Shown here: positions 22,232 to 34,499 of the stretch, piece by piece
Layout: each line of letters opens with the position of its first letter
Numbering within the stretch: position 1 is the first letter of the stretch
Origin: Cryptomeria japonica
Lineage: Eukaryota; Streptophyta; Pinopsida; Cupressales; Cupressaceae
Assembly (NCBI RefSeq): GCF_030272615.1
Contig: NC_081407.1
Location: 435,770,230 to 435,830,229, forward strand
Direction: 5' to 3'
DNA: 60,000 bases
Made by a program: the position numbers and the translations under genes
The notes under the pieces: model-generated
Databases searched by the model: none
Told to the model about the DNA's origin: nothing
The model's input: only the letters and a program-made list of their open reading frames with translations

Positions 22232-23212
22232 TTAATTGGAAGTTGGCTTAAATGGTATATATAGAGTACGTGCCACCCCCATGATAGTAACTTTGTTTGT
22301 ATCTATATGATTCAAATTGTAATCGATTAGCAGCTCTTCCCCTGCACTTATTGATTTTATCACACATACAAACACACAATTTCCCTCACGTGCCTGAAAT
22401 ATGCAATTAGGTTGCTTATTAGTTGACCCAGGTCGTGTACTATTTATAAAACCTACAATATTCCCTGTTGCTTTTGGCCTTCCATCAATGTATACAGCCA
22501 CTCGTTTACTTTGATCATTATCTTTTTGTTGAATATAATTGGCTGACAGTGCATACCTATGCATACTTTTTTTATATCGAACAATCTGCATCCAATCATT
22601 ATAATTGTAACAAGGTCCAACAAACTCCATCAATTCAGCAACTTTGATGTAACAGACCTTTACGTTGTCCATGGAAAATAGGCCCAAACCATGTAACGAC
22701 AAAGGTGCTATGCGATATATCCTCTCATTAACACAAAAATCAGTGTTTATTGGAGGAAGTTCCTTGGGTACACATTGTTTCAGTAGATGTTTGTACCTCA
22801 AGGGCACCTCAATGTCGCCTTTGGTCTCATCATCATAAGAACATGACCCCCCTTGAGCAAGAAAAAATTCCATGCGTTTATTGAATTTTCTTCTAATCTT
22901 TTGACCTCTAGTTGATCTCCCTATTTGAGATCTACTACATGTCTCACTTTCCTCTTCTATTCCTACATTTCTCTCACTCGAGGAAGACACATTTGACAAA
23001 TACCTATTTGGTGATACCTGTGCACCATCAAATGAGAGAGTTAGTTGGTAATGAGAGAGATATTTTGCAAATGAGGGTAATATTGATGAAGAAGTCGGCC
23101 ATAAAGTTGATGTTGAGATTAAAATTTGAGTAAGTCCAACTGGGGCCTCAAGTGTTGATAACTGTATTAGCTTTGCTGCTAATGTTGATGTTTGAAAAAC
23201 TGAGGAAGTTTG
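22232..23212 (-). CDS. SET-domain protein (putative lysine methyltransferase) inside the CACTA element
   Basis: The frame is open from a likely splice acceptor (TTACAAG, about 23213) to the stop at 22232, about 326 codons without a break. No ATG starts the domain part, so an upstream exon is likely, perhaps ATGGATCGACAG at 23280 although its phase does not fit. A Ser/Thr/Leu-rich N-terminus and a basic region (RSTRGQKIRRKFNKR) precede the domain. SET landmarks in order: HGLGLFS, the cofactor-binding Gly loop; LMEFVGP; VYIDGRPKATGNIVGFIN; KQPNC; and AGEELLIDYN, the C-terminal motif with its Tyr. The usual NHSC is replaced by NSTRPG, so activity is uncertain. SET enzymes methylate lysines, usually on histones. 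It sits between TNP2 and TNPA on their strand, and it is one of the few intact frames in the window. Origin by gene capture is an inference. Confidence 0.8.
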   Translation of the reverse strand, partial: QTSSVFQTSTLAAKLIQLSTLEAPVGLTQILISTSTLWPTSSSILPSFAKYLSHYQLTLSFDGAQVSPNRYLSNVSSSSERNVGIEEESETCSRSQIGRSTRGQKIRRKFNKRMEFFLAQGGSCSYDDETKGDIEVPLRYKHLLKQCVPKELPPINTDFCVNERIYRIAPLSLHGLGLFSMDNVKVCYIKVAELMEFVGPCYNYNDWMQIVRYKKSMHRYALSANYIQQKDNDQSKRVAVYIDGRPKATGNIVGFINSTRPGSTNKQPNCIFQAREGNCVFVCVIKSISAGEELLIDYNLNHIDTNKVTIMGVARTLYIPFKPTSN

Positions 23213-23339
23213 TTTTTCTTGTAATTTTTTTAAAATATATTATTTCTATAAGGTGTATTGACTTATACCTGTCGATCCATGAGACTGTGCAGGATCCTAG
23301 TCAAAGGGGTTCAGGTTCCTGCACCAACAATTGAGCATC

Positions 23340-23650
23340 ATAAGCATTACATTTGTAATTTGATAAACAATAAATACTATAGTATCATAGGCATCATAAG
23401 CATCATAAGAATCACATATGTATCATGATATATGTAATTGAGCATCATAAGAATCACATATGTATCATCATAAACATGTAATCCATCACATACGTATCAT
23501 AAATCACCATCCATCACATAGCTAATAAGTAGTCCACATTCCATAAATAAACACAAAGTTCAAAAAATGTCACATGTATCATCATAAGCATGTAATCCAT
23601 CACATATGTGTTTTAAATCACCATCTATCACATAGCTAGAGGTGCATCAT
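23340..23650. repeat. Degenerate tandem repeat between TNP2 and SET genes
   Basis: Variants of CATCATAAGAATCACATATGTATCAT and ATGTAATCCATCACATA recur. A longer unit of about 120 bp (ATCATCATAAGCATGTAATC to CACATAGCTA) appears near 23463-23523 and 23578-23638. Confidence 0.75.
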
Positions 23651-23773
23651 GAATTAATTAAGTAATGGCATTAGAAGTCAAAACATTTAACCATATAAGT
23701 CAAATCAATTTATATCAAGATATCAATATTAAATAGATAATATAATAATCGCATCTCATACATTTCATTCATG

Positions 23774-23811
23774 TCATTGATCTTCTTCTTCATCCAACTC
23801 ATCATCATGAC

Positions 23812-23844
<33 letters not shown>

Positions 23845-23960
23845 CATCGTTGTCATCATTGTCATCATCATTGTCATTGTGTTCATCATCGTCATCATCA
23901 TCACCATCACCGACACCATCACCATCACCATCACCACCATCATCATCATCAGCAGTAGCA
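23774..23960. repeat. CAT/ATC trinucleotide microsatellite coding an acidic tail
   Basis: ATCATCATC runs with CACCATCACC variants encode the Asp-rich C-terminus of the DUF4216 part of TNP2 when read on the minus strand. Opposite-strand ORFs here (poly-Ile or poly-Ser) are shadows of the repeat. Confidence 0.9.
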
Positions 23961-26900
23961 CCATCATCATCATCAACTTCTTCTTCATGTACATTTTCAT
24001 CAGGAACATCATCGAGTAACTGTCGATTGTGATCATCTATATCATCTTCTTCCATCACATTATACATTATCGGCCTTCCTCTTGGATCATGTCTAACAAC
24101 AAATGACCAACCCGGTTCATGTGAAACCTTTGAGTAAAATACCTGCTCACATTGACTTGGAAGAACATAGGGCTCATCCCCAACTCGTTCAAACGACCTT
24201 GTATTAACCATTGTAAATCCATTATCATGTTCGATAACAGTTCTATCAGGATCATTTATATTCAGTTGTAGCCTATACCATTTGATGATGAACATAACTA
24301 ATTTGAAGGAATTAAAGTCACACTCAAGTATATCATCCAAAATGCCATAGTATCGATTTTGAGACACTTGAGGATGTATGTCATTTCTAGATGAAATATT
24401 GGTCACCTCAAAGACTGCAGTTATCTCAGAATCACAAGTTTTCTTATGTCATCCAACTGTTTGATGCAAAATTTATGACCATTGCAGCACATAGCCTTGT
24501 GGTGTTTGACCTACAATATGTCTAACAGATTAAAATTATTGCATCATGAGTTGATAAACATACGGGCGATTAATAAAATTATACATACCTGTTGATCTCT
24601 TAAACCATATGCTAAATCAATTTCCCTTTGTGTAACATTGGAATCTCCATTACGATGAGCTTCTTTAACCAATGAAGTGACACCATCCCATGTTAATGTG
24701 TGACCAAAATGTTGACATCGTTCAATCCACACCGTCATCCAATCAAGATTGTTTGCAATATACAAATTTAGCGCATCCCACTCCCGACCAACTGTATAAA
24801 TAATTAATAGACCACTTACAATTGATTTATTTAGAAGATGAAGAATTAATTTACTACAATAACATCTTATAATTACCTCTCACTTTCTTCAATCTACCTT
24901 TCCCCATCAAGTGCTCCCCTTCGAATTTATTAATGGGGTTGGGATCCCAAATACGATCTACGTGGATTTTTGCTGCAAACTTAGGAAGATATTCAGTAAT
25001 GTACACCATAGTTTGGTATACCATATATCCCTCCACCATAGAACCCTCAGGATGTGCTCTTTTTCAAACCAAAGCCTTCAAAAATTTCAAGTGCCTCTCA
25101 ACCATCCACATTGACCTAGTGTGTACAGGTCCACACAATTCGATCTCCTCAACTTGCTGTATGAAGTAGTGTTCTTGTGCATTGAAAAAAGTTGAAGGTA
25201 GACACTTTTGCATTTCACACATTAGATGAGGGATTTTTCTCTTCCAATATTTTATATCTTCCTTGTGGATTTCTTTAGATGACAACCACCTAATTAAAGA
25301 GATTGAAGATGCAAAAATATATGAATGAGACTTTACAAAATAATATACAAATATATTGCATAAAAAGTAAAACAAATGGCAAATATAATATCTATACAAC
25401 AAATTGAACAAACATCACTACTTACCTCATGTATTTTCCAAGATCATATATGACTTGCTTGATATTATTGTCGAAGTGGTCTGGGAGAGATAGAGGTAGA
25501 ATGTACTGCAACAATTATAAAATGATCTTTTCATTGTTTTCTAACATAATACAATGAAAAGTACATGCGCAGTATACAAATATATAGTAAACACACTAGA
25601 ACGCGAATTACCTTAATGAAGGTATGCCAATCATGCATTTTCATCCCTGGCCCAAATTCACTCTTCTTTGATATGAGATTGTTTATGTTCGCAGCAAATC
25701 CTGTGGGAAATCGAATTTTTTGTATGACTTCTTTTATAGAATTGCTTTATTGCTCCATTAATAACCAAGGAAGGGCACTTATATTAATCTGATCTCCATT
25801 GCTATTTGATTGAATGACATTTTTCATTGCATGATTGGATTCCACAATGTCACTACAAATTTTGACAATTTTTTCTTTGTCACGCCTTCCATCCAATATT
25901 TTCCATAATGTCTCTGTTATATTCTTTCCAATATGTATTGTATCAAACAAATGCACAATTTGTAGCTACTCATAGTAAGGCAACCTACTGAATTGTCTGG
26001 GATAACTTTTTAGTCCCTTTGGAAGGTGGCCATCCATGCCTTGACGACCTTCAGTATCATCAATTACATCATCAGTAAACAAAACATGATAGAAAAATTC
26101 AAATTCCAAACATAAACCATTAGATGGAATGACATTACCTTGACGATTAATTCTATTATATTCCAACTTCCATAAATGAGGAGTCATTCTTCATGGCTTT
26201 GATGTAGTCTCTTCTTTCCCATTGAAAAGATGTTTTTCAGTATTTCGGTACTTATGATTTTTGTGAAGGAAGTGCCTATATTCATCAAACACCTGCTTTC
26301 CTAAACTTTTTGAATGATGGGATTTCATCTTTGGACCACAAACTGGACATGCAAATTTTCCCTTTGTTTGAAGACCTACAAGATAATGTATAATTCTATT
26401 AAATCTGTTAATTTTTATAATTATAATTATCATGCGCAAATTGAACACTATAACGTACCACAAAAATGTGTTAGCCCTAGGGCATCATGTATTTTCCATA
26501 CAAGCATTGCATGGAATTGAAATTATCTTTGTCCTATTGGTCTATAGATGTCATACATGGTCACACCATTCCATAACTCTAGCAACTCATCGATAAGAGG
26601 CTCAATATATACATTCATATCTTTAACTTGGTACTTGCCTAGTGGAATGAACAAAAACATTACATAATTATTATGACCATTTTACTGCAATATTTATAAT
26701 TAAATGTAGATGACTATTAAATGATAAAATACCTGGAACAATCATTGCCAACATTATGTGCTCCCTCTTTATTGACATCCATGGAGGAATATTATTGTTG
26801 ATAACAAAAATAGGCCACACTGAGTAAACAGATCTCAACTCTCCAAATGGATTGACACTGTCTGCTGCCAATGAAAGCCTAAGATTACGAGGTTCTTCTT

Positions 26901-28060
26901 TAAAGTGCGGCCACTTTTCCTCTATGTCCATAAATGTTGAACCATCCGCAGGCATTCGAATAATGTCATCTCGACTTCTATTGCATGCATGGTAATCCAT
27001 AAATTGTGCCAAGCTAGTGCACCTGAATAATCGTTGCATACGTGGAATAATGGGAATATAACGAAGAACCTTGTGAGGCACCCTTTTTGTTATTTGATCT
27101 ATTCGATATCTACTGATATGACATTTAGGGCATTCTATTCCAAATTCATGTTGTTTATGATATATAATATGATCATTGGGACAAGCATCTATTGTTTGAT
27201 ACTCCATTCCAATATCTTTCATAATGGCAGATAATTCTCGGTATGAGCGAGGTAGAATATTTGATGGTGGTAAGAAAAACTCACCTATCAATCTACAGCA
27301 AAAAAAAAAGTTTGAGGTGTTAATATAAAGAATATTAATGGTACATGATTCACCATTTATTAAATATAATGACATGTATGACACACCTTAACATACAAGA
27401 GATTGTTATGTTGGATAAACCATTCATAACCTTCAAGTTCACCAACAACAATACAACATAGAGAAGAGTTGTTTGGGAGCCTTTGTAAAGGGGCTCATAT
27501 GCCTTATCAAGAAGAGGTAAATCATGAACATCAAGGTCATCCTGATCATCATGATCAGTTGTGCCAGTACTAAATGTGTCATGGATCAATGTATTTGTAC
27601 CATCATCTTCAATTGTGTTTTCTGGTGCATGATCGTCATCTTCCATGGGATCATTATCTTCAGCTTCGATATTCACACCTCCATGTTCCTCCACTTCCAA
27701 AACCATATTCTCAGGGTTTTGTTGATCCATACCATGTGCTCTAGGGTGCTCCACCTATATAAAATTGATATACATAAATAAACCGTGATCATGATCTCAT
27801 TATCAAGTGATTTCTTATGTATATAAATTGTTAAAATGACATAATGAACAACTTACCAATGGATGATAATCATGTCCCCCTTCAATGTGACCATGCTGCC
27901 TACAATGTTTCTTAGCTGTTTTGATTAGAAGTCTTCTAGTCTTTAAGCCCTTACAAATTTTATAGGGACAATAACATTTCCCATCACCTTTTCTTTTCAA
28001 GTTAGACCATAATCTAGCAATTGTCTCCTTATTTTGTTCTTCGCTGATATTATCTAACAT
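23774..28060 (-). pseudogene. TNP2-type CACTA transposase (Transpos_assoc, Transposase_21, DUF4218, DUF4216), multi-exon, several stops
   Basis: Exon 1 (28060 to about 27855) starts MLDNISEEQNKE and carries the Transpos_assoc Cys/His pattern (CYCPYKICKG, GHIEGGHDYHP). Exon 2 (27754-27385) is acidic. Exon 3 (about 27296-26732) holds the transposase core: CPNDHIIYHKQHE, CPKCHISRYR, RMPADGSTFMDIEEKWPHF, LAADSVNPFGE. Exon 4 is 26640-26465; exon 5 (26375 to about 25610) has FACPVCGPKM, DGHLPKGLKSYPRQFSRLP and HLFDTIHIGKN. DUF4218 follows (25440-24870: LPSTFFNAQEHY, ELCGPVHTRSMW, HPEGSMVEGYM). DUF4216 (24400-24070: RYYGILDDILECDF, PGWSFVVRHDPRGRP) ends in a long Asp tail. TNP2 is the catalytic transposase that cuts CACTA ends. 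In-frame stops include TAA near 26528, TAG near 25967 and TGA near 25063, so this copy is probably dead. Confidence 0.88.
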
Positions 28061-28975
28061 GTTCTTTCTTCACATGCAAAAAAATCAGGCTATGGAAACT
28101 TCAGTGCGAAAGCTTCACAAAAATTGCAAATCAAACCAAAACCATTGAACTTAATAGAGAACGTATTTAATGTAGCTGATTGTGTGAATTTCTGAGCATT
28201 GTGTCTACAAATTCTTATTGAAAGTTTGCCTGTTGCAGACTTTTTCAGAGACATTTTTGAGTATTCTAAGCAAAGCATTTATTTAAACATACACTTATTC
28301 ATCCACATTGCAGGGATAACAATACAAGGCTCACATATTGGTCTAAGAGGATGCCATGGTCTCACAAAGTAACCATGAACCATATGAAATGATGGCCATC
28401 TTGAATCCACACACAAATAGGGAGGATCCATACGATTATGTATGACTTCCCCCTTGTTTGCTTAATGGGATTAGCCAGCTCCAAGACATAGCCATCAATA
28501 ATCACTAAGAATGTACAAGTGGATCGTAGCTACCCATACAACAAACACTTACCCCTATCCTCAAATTTTCCCAATGTTTGATTCCTTATATACACTCATC
28601 CAAGGTTATCTATGTCGATCTTGGTGAGGAATCACATCACAACAAAGAAGGCAACATTTAAAAATAGCAAGAGTTTCACTAAACTACCAAAGATCATAAA
28701 TATTGAAAGAAAGAAAAAATAGTAACAATAATAAGTCAAATAAATGTGTTCAATTCCAATAGCAAATCAAACATAGCCACAATAACTACACAATAGAGAA
28801 AACTCACAATAGTGATTAAACTAATTCAAACAAGATAAAATAAAATTGTTGGAAAATGCAACAAAGATGAGAGATCATCAATAATTGAAGGAAACTTTAC
28901 AATCCTTAAAAGTGCACATTACATAACTATACGACTAGAAATTGTGGCTAAATAGAATGAAGATTCATCATGACT

Positions 28976-29290
28976 CCAATAATAGTCCCTCATGTGTGCA
29001 TTTGTGGCATGAACACAAAAACTCCCACACGGCATGGCCATGTACCTAATGGAGAAGACATGCCTAGGCTACATGCCCAAAAAACATAACTATAATAATA
29101 GTTCCTCATGCATGCATTTGTGGCCTGCACACTACAAATCCTAACATATCATGGCAATACACCTCATAGAGAAGACACACCTAGGGCCACATTGCACATA
29201 GCAATGTGCCTCACACAGAAGACATGCATAGGGCACATGCCACATAGCAATGTGTCTTATGGAAAAATGTGCATGCATGTCACACACCAA
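28976..29290. repeat. Degenerate direct repeats (about 120 bp and about 60 bp)
   Basis: AATAGT(C/T)CCTCATG-TGCATTTGTGGC begins copies at about 28978 and 29097. Inside and after them, ACATAGCAATGTG(C/T)CT and AGAAGACA-GC-TAGG recur about every 50-60 bases. Confidence 0.62.
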
Positions 29291-30359
29291 AGCTATATGT
29301 ATACATCATGAGGCACATTCAAATGTTATCAAACACAACCTATTGTATCTAACATGAGTTCCTCTCTACATGTGTGCAAATCTTCCAACACTAATCACCA
29401 CTAAGAAGGAATAATATAAAATGCATCTTCAAATATTTGTGTGTGTGTGTGGAATTGTGTCTTTGAACCCAAATCGCTACCATCAACAACATGTAACCAT
29501 CACCTACACTATATCAAAACATAAGTATGGTGTGACATCATATCTATTTGCATAATGTCAAAACACATGCAAACATGAAAATCATCATAGCATGACAAAA
29601 ATCAATCTCCACATGTTGGAACAAAGATATAAATAAGATAATAGGGTAAGAGGAAACCCATACCAAGAACCACATACCAACTATCGGCAATGCCATCAAG
29701 ATAAATGTAGGATAGGATACCACTATGAGCCATCCAATGGTCCATTCTATGAGGAGAACTAGGGGATACTATCTTTGAAAGGTGTGGTCAATAGAGATAA
29801 TCCCTACTAATGCCACAATATGTCACCATAGCTTCTTGAGTTTTCCATTCTTCTACTTAACACCACATTTATTGAGTTCCTCAACAGCGAGGTTGGTTCT
29901 CAATAGGATGCACAAACATGTAAATACACAAGCATGGTTTCATCATACTTGTACAACAATACAAATTCATTTTTCTAGTTAATTACTTAGTGTAAAAATA
30001 ACTCCATTACATAACATAGGGTAATAATCACCATAAGTTTTCAAATAAACTACCCAAACATCAATTGGAGTTACCCTTTCTAAGGTACAAACATAATTTA
30101 TTTATAACTTCAAAATTAAAATAATCACAATACATCCAAATAAGTTCAATAGTGCATGGAAATAGACAACATGATCCATAATTAAACCCATAAATTACCC
30201 CAATTGGATATGCTAATAAAATGGTGTCTCAAATAATAGAGATTATGTTGGACCTATAATAGAGATTTGGACTTTGTTTCATCATACACAAGCATAGTTT
30301 CATCATACTTGTATCCAAATACACCATCCATAGATAGGTACTCAGTACCACAATCTCAT

Positions 30360-30930
30360 GGGTACCCTTTTAGCTGAATTTACCCTATATTTAGGTGAAT
30401 CTACCCTTGTATCATTCCTTGATCTAGTATGTCATTCCACCAATCAATAATTTTTCCATATTCTTGGGAGAATACACTATCCCTTAGGTGAATATGCCAT
30501 ATCCTTAAATGAATCCTCCTTGTCATCATCCTAAGTCCTCTTTTTGTTAAGTCTTATCCCTTCATCGTTAGGAAAATCCACCTATCCTTGTGTGAATATA
30601 CTTTCTCTTAGGTGAATCTATTTCACATAAATCATTTATCTTATCCATCTTTCTTATGCAAATGGTGAATTTTTCCTATCCTTAGATGAATACACTCCCA
30701 TTTAGGTGAATCTATCTAGTTTTAGTCTCCTTCTATTATTTTGTCCAAATTTGTATCCTCTAGTTTACATGAATCTACTTGTTCTTAGGAAAATCAGCCC
30801 TATCATTCTAAGGAAAATTCACCTTGTCATCATCCTTAATCATCTACCTTTCAAGTTTATAGTCCATCCATCCTTGGGAGAATCTAACATATTATTGGGA
30901 AAATCCACTCCCTCTTAGGTGAATCCACCT
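30360..30930. repeat. CTTAGGTGAATCYACC degenerate interspersed motif array
   Basis: At least ten variants of C(T)TTAGGTGAAT(C/A)(T/C)ACC or GG(G/A)AAAATCCACC recur over about 570 bases at irregular spacing (near 30390, 30485, 30510, 30570, 30605, 30680, 30705, 30790, 30880 and 30915). This is probably an old tandem repeat. Confidence 0.65.
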
Positions 30931-31325
30931 TTTCCACCTTCTCATTAATCTATTATTTGTTCTAAGAAGGACACAAAAGTGGATAGAAAACAATAGAGGA
31001 GATAGTACTCAAACAAGTACTAAGGAATTGCATTAGTGACATGTCACAAATGTGAGTTATACATGTTCCAAATTGATTGATTCTCATGAAGGAACTAAGT
31101 TATCTACAATAAATAGCCACCCAAGAAACCCATTTTCTTTAGGCAAACTATCTTCTTAGTAGTAGCTTAATTCTTGAGACACTTGATTTAGATATGATCT
31201 TGCAAATGGTGTTAGAAAGAGTAATTAGTCACCAACCAACCACAATCTTCATTTGTATATTTAAGAATTAGTTTGGTCAAAACTTAATCTTTGAAAGAAG
31301 GTAAAATAATTTTTAGGCATATTAT

Positions 31326-32770
31326 TTATTTATTTAAAAAAAAAAGAAACAACCACCTCACCATTCCCTTGACCCCTAATATCCCCAACATAAGCCACGA
31401 TGAGGCATAATGCAAGGTGTGATACCAAGAAAGATAGGGAGTTGGCCTTTGAATAAAGACATGCCACTTAAATGAGGATAGAGTGAAAAAGGCCCCTAAC
31501 ATCCAATGCCCATATAAAGAAGGCATTCCAGTTCATTTTCAAAACATCATCCAAGCAGTTAATGTTCTGATCAATGCATCAAGGCACAATGAAATAGACC
31601 CAGAGAATGACCTATTAGAACTAAAAACATCATTTGATCATATAAGATCAGAGCACATAAGAGATGAAGGATAGGTAAAGATAATATGTACTTTATGATG
31701 TTTGATATCTTCTTGTTTGTCTTGTAGGTAAAAGCAAAGAGGCAGATTTTGAAGGAATTCTATTACATTATCAGACATGTAACAACAACAACACCAAGTT
31801 TAGGAAAGATTGGGCATTAATGAGAATTACCAAGTTCTGAATTGAAGTAAGGATGAAAAGATAGGAAGGGGAGGATAGGTCATTCTTTTCAAACATCAAA
31901 CAGTCTAATTCAGTGCAGGTGCAAATTAAGAGATAACTCCAGAAATCAAGATTAAAGATTAGAGAAAAACAAATGAGTGATCAAAATCTAATCAAGTTCA
32001 TTTGTTTGTACAAGTGAAGACAAGTAAAACTTGATCTTCCAAATCACCTTATGCAAATGAAACTTTAATCATCAATTTGGGAGTGAAGGTTTTGTTCACA
32101 TAAGGATGAGGTAATACAAATGGAGAACCTAAGACCGACTTGATGCAATGCGAATGAATGATGAGGGGCAGATTTGTTTATACAAATGAATAAGAAAAAG
32201 CATCAAGACCTTGTGATACCAATGAAAGGGAAATGATCGATTGAATTGAGGAATACCACAAAGTCAAAATCTAGATGCAATTGAAATTGCAAACACCGAG
32301 GGAACAAGCTCTGCTCTGCCCGTGGTTCAAAAGCTGACTGTAAATCCGTGTATCTGACTATGGTTTGGAAGCTGATTGTGAGTGTAGTTGTTCCTAGGTG
32401 CCCCCTGATTAACTAGGAGTAAGAAGAAGCTACCTGGTTATATCTAGATATATAGATATAGAAATAGATAAGTAGATGAGGGAGGCTACGCATTTGTCAT
32501 CAATGCCAATATTAGTGAAGGAAGAAAAAACAAGGAGGTCTGATTGTCTTAAACAAGTTCATAATAGTGAACTCATCAAACAAAGAAGATCAAAATACAG
32601 ATTTGTTTACACAAAAGAACGAGGAAACACCGAATTGCTTGCACAAAAGAAACATTCAAAATCTGCCCAAGTGAAAAATTGCAAAGGAACCTAATATGGC
32701 CGATCATGTTAAGGATTGCAAAGCAAGTTTAAATGGCTGATCAAATCAAATCTTGAAAAGTTCCTTCTAA
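31326..32770 (+). other. CACTA interior with LTR-like promoter stretch
   Basis: An A-rich run (31336-31349) and a plus-strand promoter-like CCATATAAAGAAGGCATTCC (31509-31528) are followed by non-coding DNA rich in direct GAAGGATAGG-type words. It resembles a fragment of an LTR. No ends could be set and no ORF is convincing. Confidence 0.3.
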
Positions 32771-32935
32771 ATGCCACCAAAAACCTTACCTTGCTTGCAG
32801 TGCAGAGATCGCTCGGGGGGGCAGCGGCTTCGGTTTGCTTTACATAATGAAAATGCGTTGTGTTTTTTTACGTCGGGCATTTTAAAAAAAAAAAATCAAA
32901 TTTTCACACAATGCTCCTTGTCCGTCGGAAACCTC

Positions 32936-32965
32936 TGTCAGAATTTGACCCCAAATGTATTAGTG
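32936..32965 (-). repeat. CACTA right terminal inverted repeat
   Basis: It reads CACTAATACATTTGGGGTC on the minus strand and matches the left end. The adjacent subterminal DNA holds CCGTCGG and CTGTCAGAATTTGAC, versions of the left subterminal motif. Confidence 0.9.
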
Positions 32966-32968
32966 TGT

Positions 32969-33422
32969 GATTGAGTTGTGTGTAAGTGGATGACAGAAGA
33001 GTTGTGTTCAAATTATGTGCGAGTTGTTTGAGATTGTAGCAGAAATATGAGATAGTGTGTGTTGATTTTGGTTGCTTGATCTAGAGTTCAAGGACAACTT
33101 CATGATTAGGAGATCCTTCTTTTCAAATCAATTTGTTGTATCTTTCCCTATTGTAGTTAGCATCAAGTTTGCAAGTCATTTTTGTATCTTTCCCCAAGAG
33201 TAGTAAGCCTTGGTCAACAAGTCTAGAGCAGTGAGCTCGTTCATTGTAATCTAATATACATAGTGGATATATTTTGTGAGTGGATGCTCACCATGATTTT
33301 TCCCTGTTTTGGGTTTTCAACGTACAAAATTTTGGTGTTGATGTTTAAGGGTTTTGAGTTACTGCATTAGTTTTAATTTAGACTAATTCACCCCCCCTCT
33401 TAGTCCTACCTTGGGTTCAATA
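32969..33422 (+). repeat. Outer Copia 5' LTR, segment 3
   Basis: The LTR resumes after the right TGT copy (32966-32968) and aligns with 52842-53384, with some deletions. Near its end is the C-rich U5 motif with arms GACTAA/TTAGTC (33381-33405). It ends TTCAATA directly before the primer site. Confidence 0.9.
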
Positions 33423-33423
33423 A

Positions 33424-33436
33424 TTGGTATTAGAGC
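33424..33436 (+). promoter_or_regulatory. Outer Copia primer-binding site
   Basis: TTGGTATTAGAGC is the initiator-Met tRNA complement with one C to T change, directly after the 5' LTR. Confidence 0.85.
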
Positions 33437-33499
33437 AAGGTTCCTCTTGACTAATCTTAACTACTTGAGGTAGATCTGGTATAGCGTAGAACGTGCATT

Positions 33500-34330
33500 G
33501 CAAAGTTTTGATATTCGATGGCACAAAAATTTTGTACTAGAAGGAGAGAATTGAAACACATTTGGAGACATTGCAAAATGGAATATGGGACATCATCCAA
33601 ACTGGATATACACCCCTACAAATTGGTCCTCAAACTCTAGATGAGAAATTTTACAAGAAACTAATGCAAAAGCTAGAGCTATAATCTACAGTTGTATAAG
33701 TGATTTAGTATTTGGAAGAGTAGGGGGATTAAAAGAAGCCAAAGTTGTATAGAAAAATCTATGTTTGGCATTTGAAGGAAATCCAAAGACAAAATAGGCT
33801 AGGCTGATGAATCTAAATTAGAAGCATTAATATCTGAGAATGCTTGAAGATGAAGTTGTTGAGAGCTATATACATAGAGTGACTAAACTTGTTGATGGTA
33901 TTAGGTTTGTCAGTGGACATTTGGACGAAGGTGATGTTTTTCAAAAGATCTTGTTGACCCTACTAAAATCCTACAAAGAAATGAGGTGTGTCATATAGGA
34001 AAGCAATGATTTAAGAAAGTATACCATTTATCAGCTTACTGGTACCTTGGCAGCCTGGAATTTCAGAAATGGAAGAAGAGAAAAGAGAAAATAAAGAGGC
34101 ATCATTTAATGTTTCAAGACATGACTATTTGGAATGCAGTAGAGACATCGATGAAGCTGAGGCAAACTTTGTGATAAGATTGTAGTGAGGCACTAGAAGA
34201 TACAAAGGTAAGTTACCTCTTAAATACTTTTCTTGTGGTAGAATTGGACATTATGCTTCTCACTACACTTACACGAAGGACTGTAAGAGATCAAATGACG
34301 ATGAGAAGAAAAATAAAACTAGAAGAAAAA
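33500..34330 (+). pseudogene. Outer Copia gag remnant
   Basis: The frame is broken by many stops. Recognisable pieces are LETLQNGIWDIIQTGYTP (around 33555-33610), DEVVESYIHRVTKLVDGIRF (around 33850-33910) of the UBN2 gag domain, and a degenerate zinc knuckle FSCGRIGHYASHY (around 34228-34266) whose last Cys is lost. Gag forms the virus-like particle of the retrotransposon. The gene is dead. Confidence 0.75.
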
Positions 34331-34499
34331 AAATTAAATGAAGAGATAAAAGGGCTTATGTTCTATAGAGGAACACTCATTTGAAGATGAACTTGATGAT
34401 GACTCAAATGAATACTCCTTGTTTTTGGCAATTGAAGAAAAGAAGAATGCATTAGAAAAACCGGAAGAGGAGAAAATAGTCAAGACTACATAGCATGCA

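Larger units (their letters stand above)
28280..31325. other. CACTA interior, 5' flank of TNP2, AT-rich and repetitive
   Basis: No coding region is supported. It contains two families of short degenerate repeats, listed separately (28976-29290 and 30360-30930). If the element follows the usual CACTA design, the TNP2 promoter should lie somewhere between here and the right end; no clear TATA box for the minus strand was identified. Confidence 0.4.
12797..32965 (-). mobile_element. CACTA (En/Spm) DNA transposon, 20.2 kb, decayed autonomous type
   Basis: Both ends match inverted repeats starting CACTA: CACTAGTACATTCAGG at the left and, on the other strand, CACTAATACATTTGGG at the right. They are flanked by the 3 bp target duplication TGT (12794-12796, 32966-32968), as CACTA elements produce. 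Inside, on the minus strand, are TNP2 transposase (28060-23774), a SET-domain gene (23212-22232) and a TNPA-like gene (22135-19390). Long non-coding flanks (13.2-19.0 and 28.3-32.8 kb) explain the large size and may hold further insertions. Stops in TNP2 suggest that this copy cannot move by itself. Confidence 0.93.

Noticed and set aside
23771-24032. Plus-strand ORFs rich in Ile, Ser or Thr
   Set aside because: They are shadows of the CAT/ATC microsatellite that codes the Asp tail of TNP2 on the other strand.
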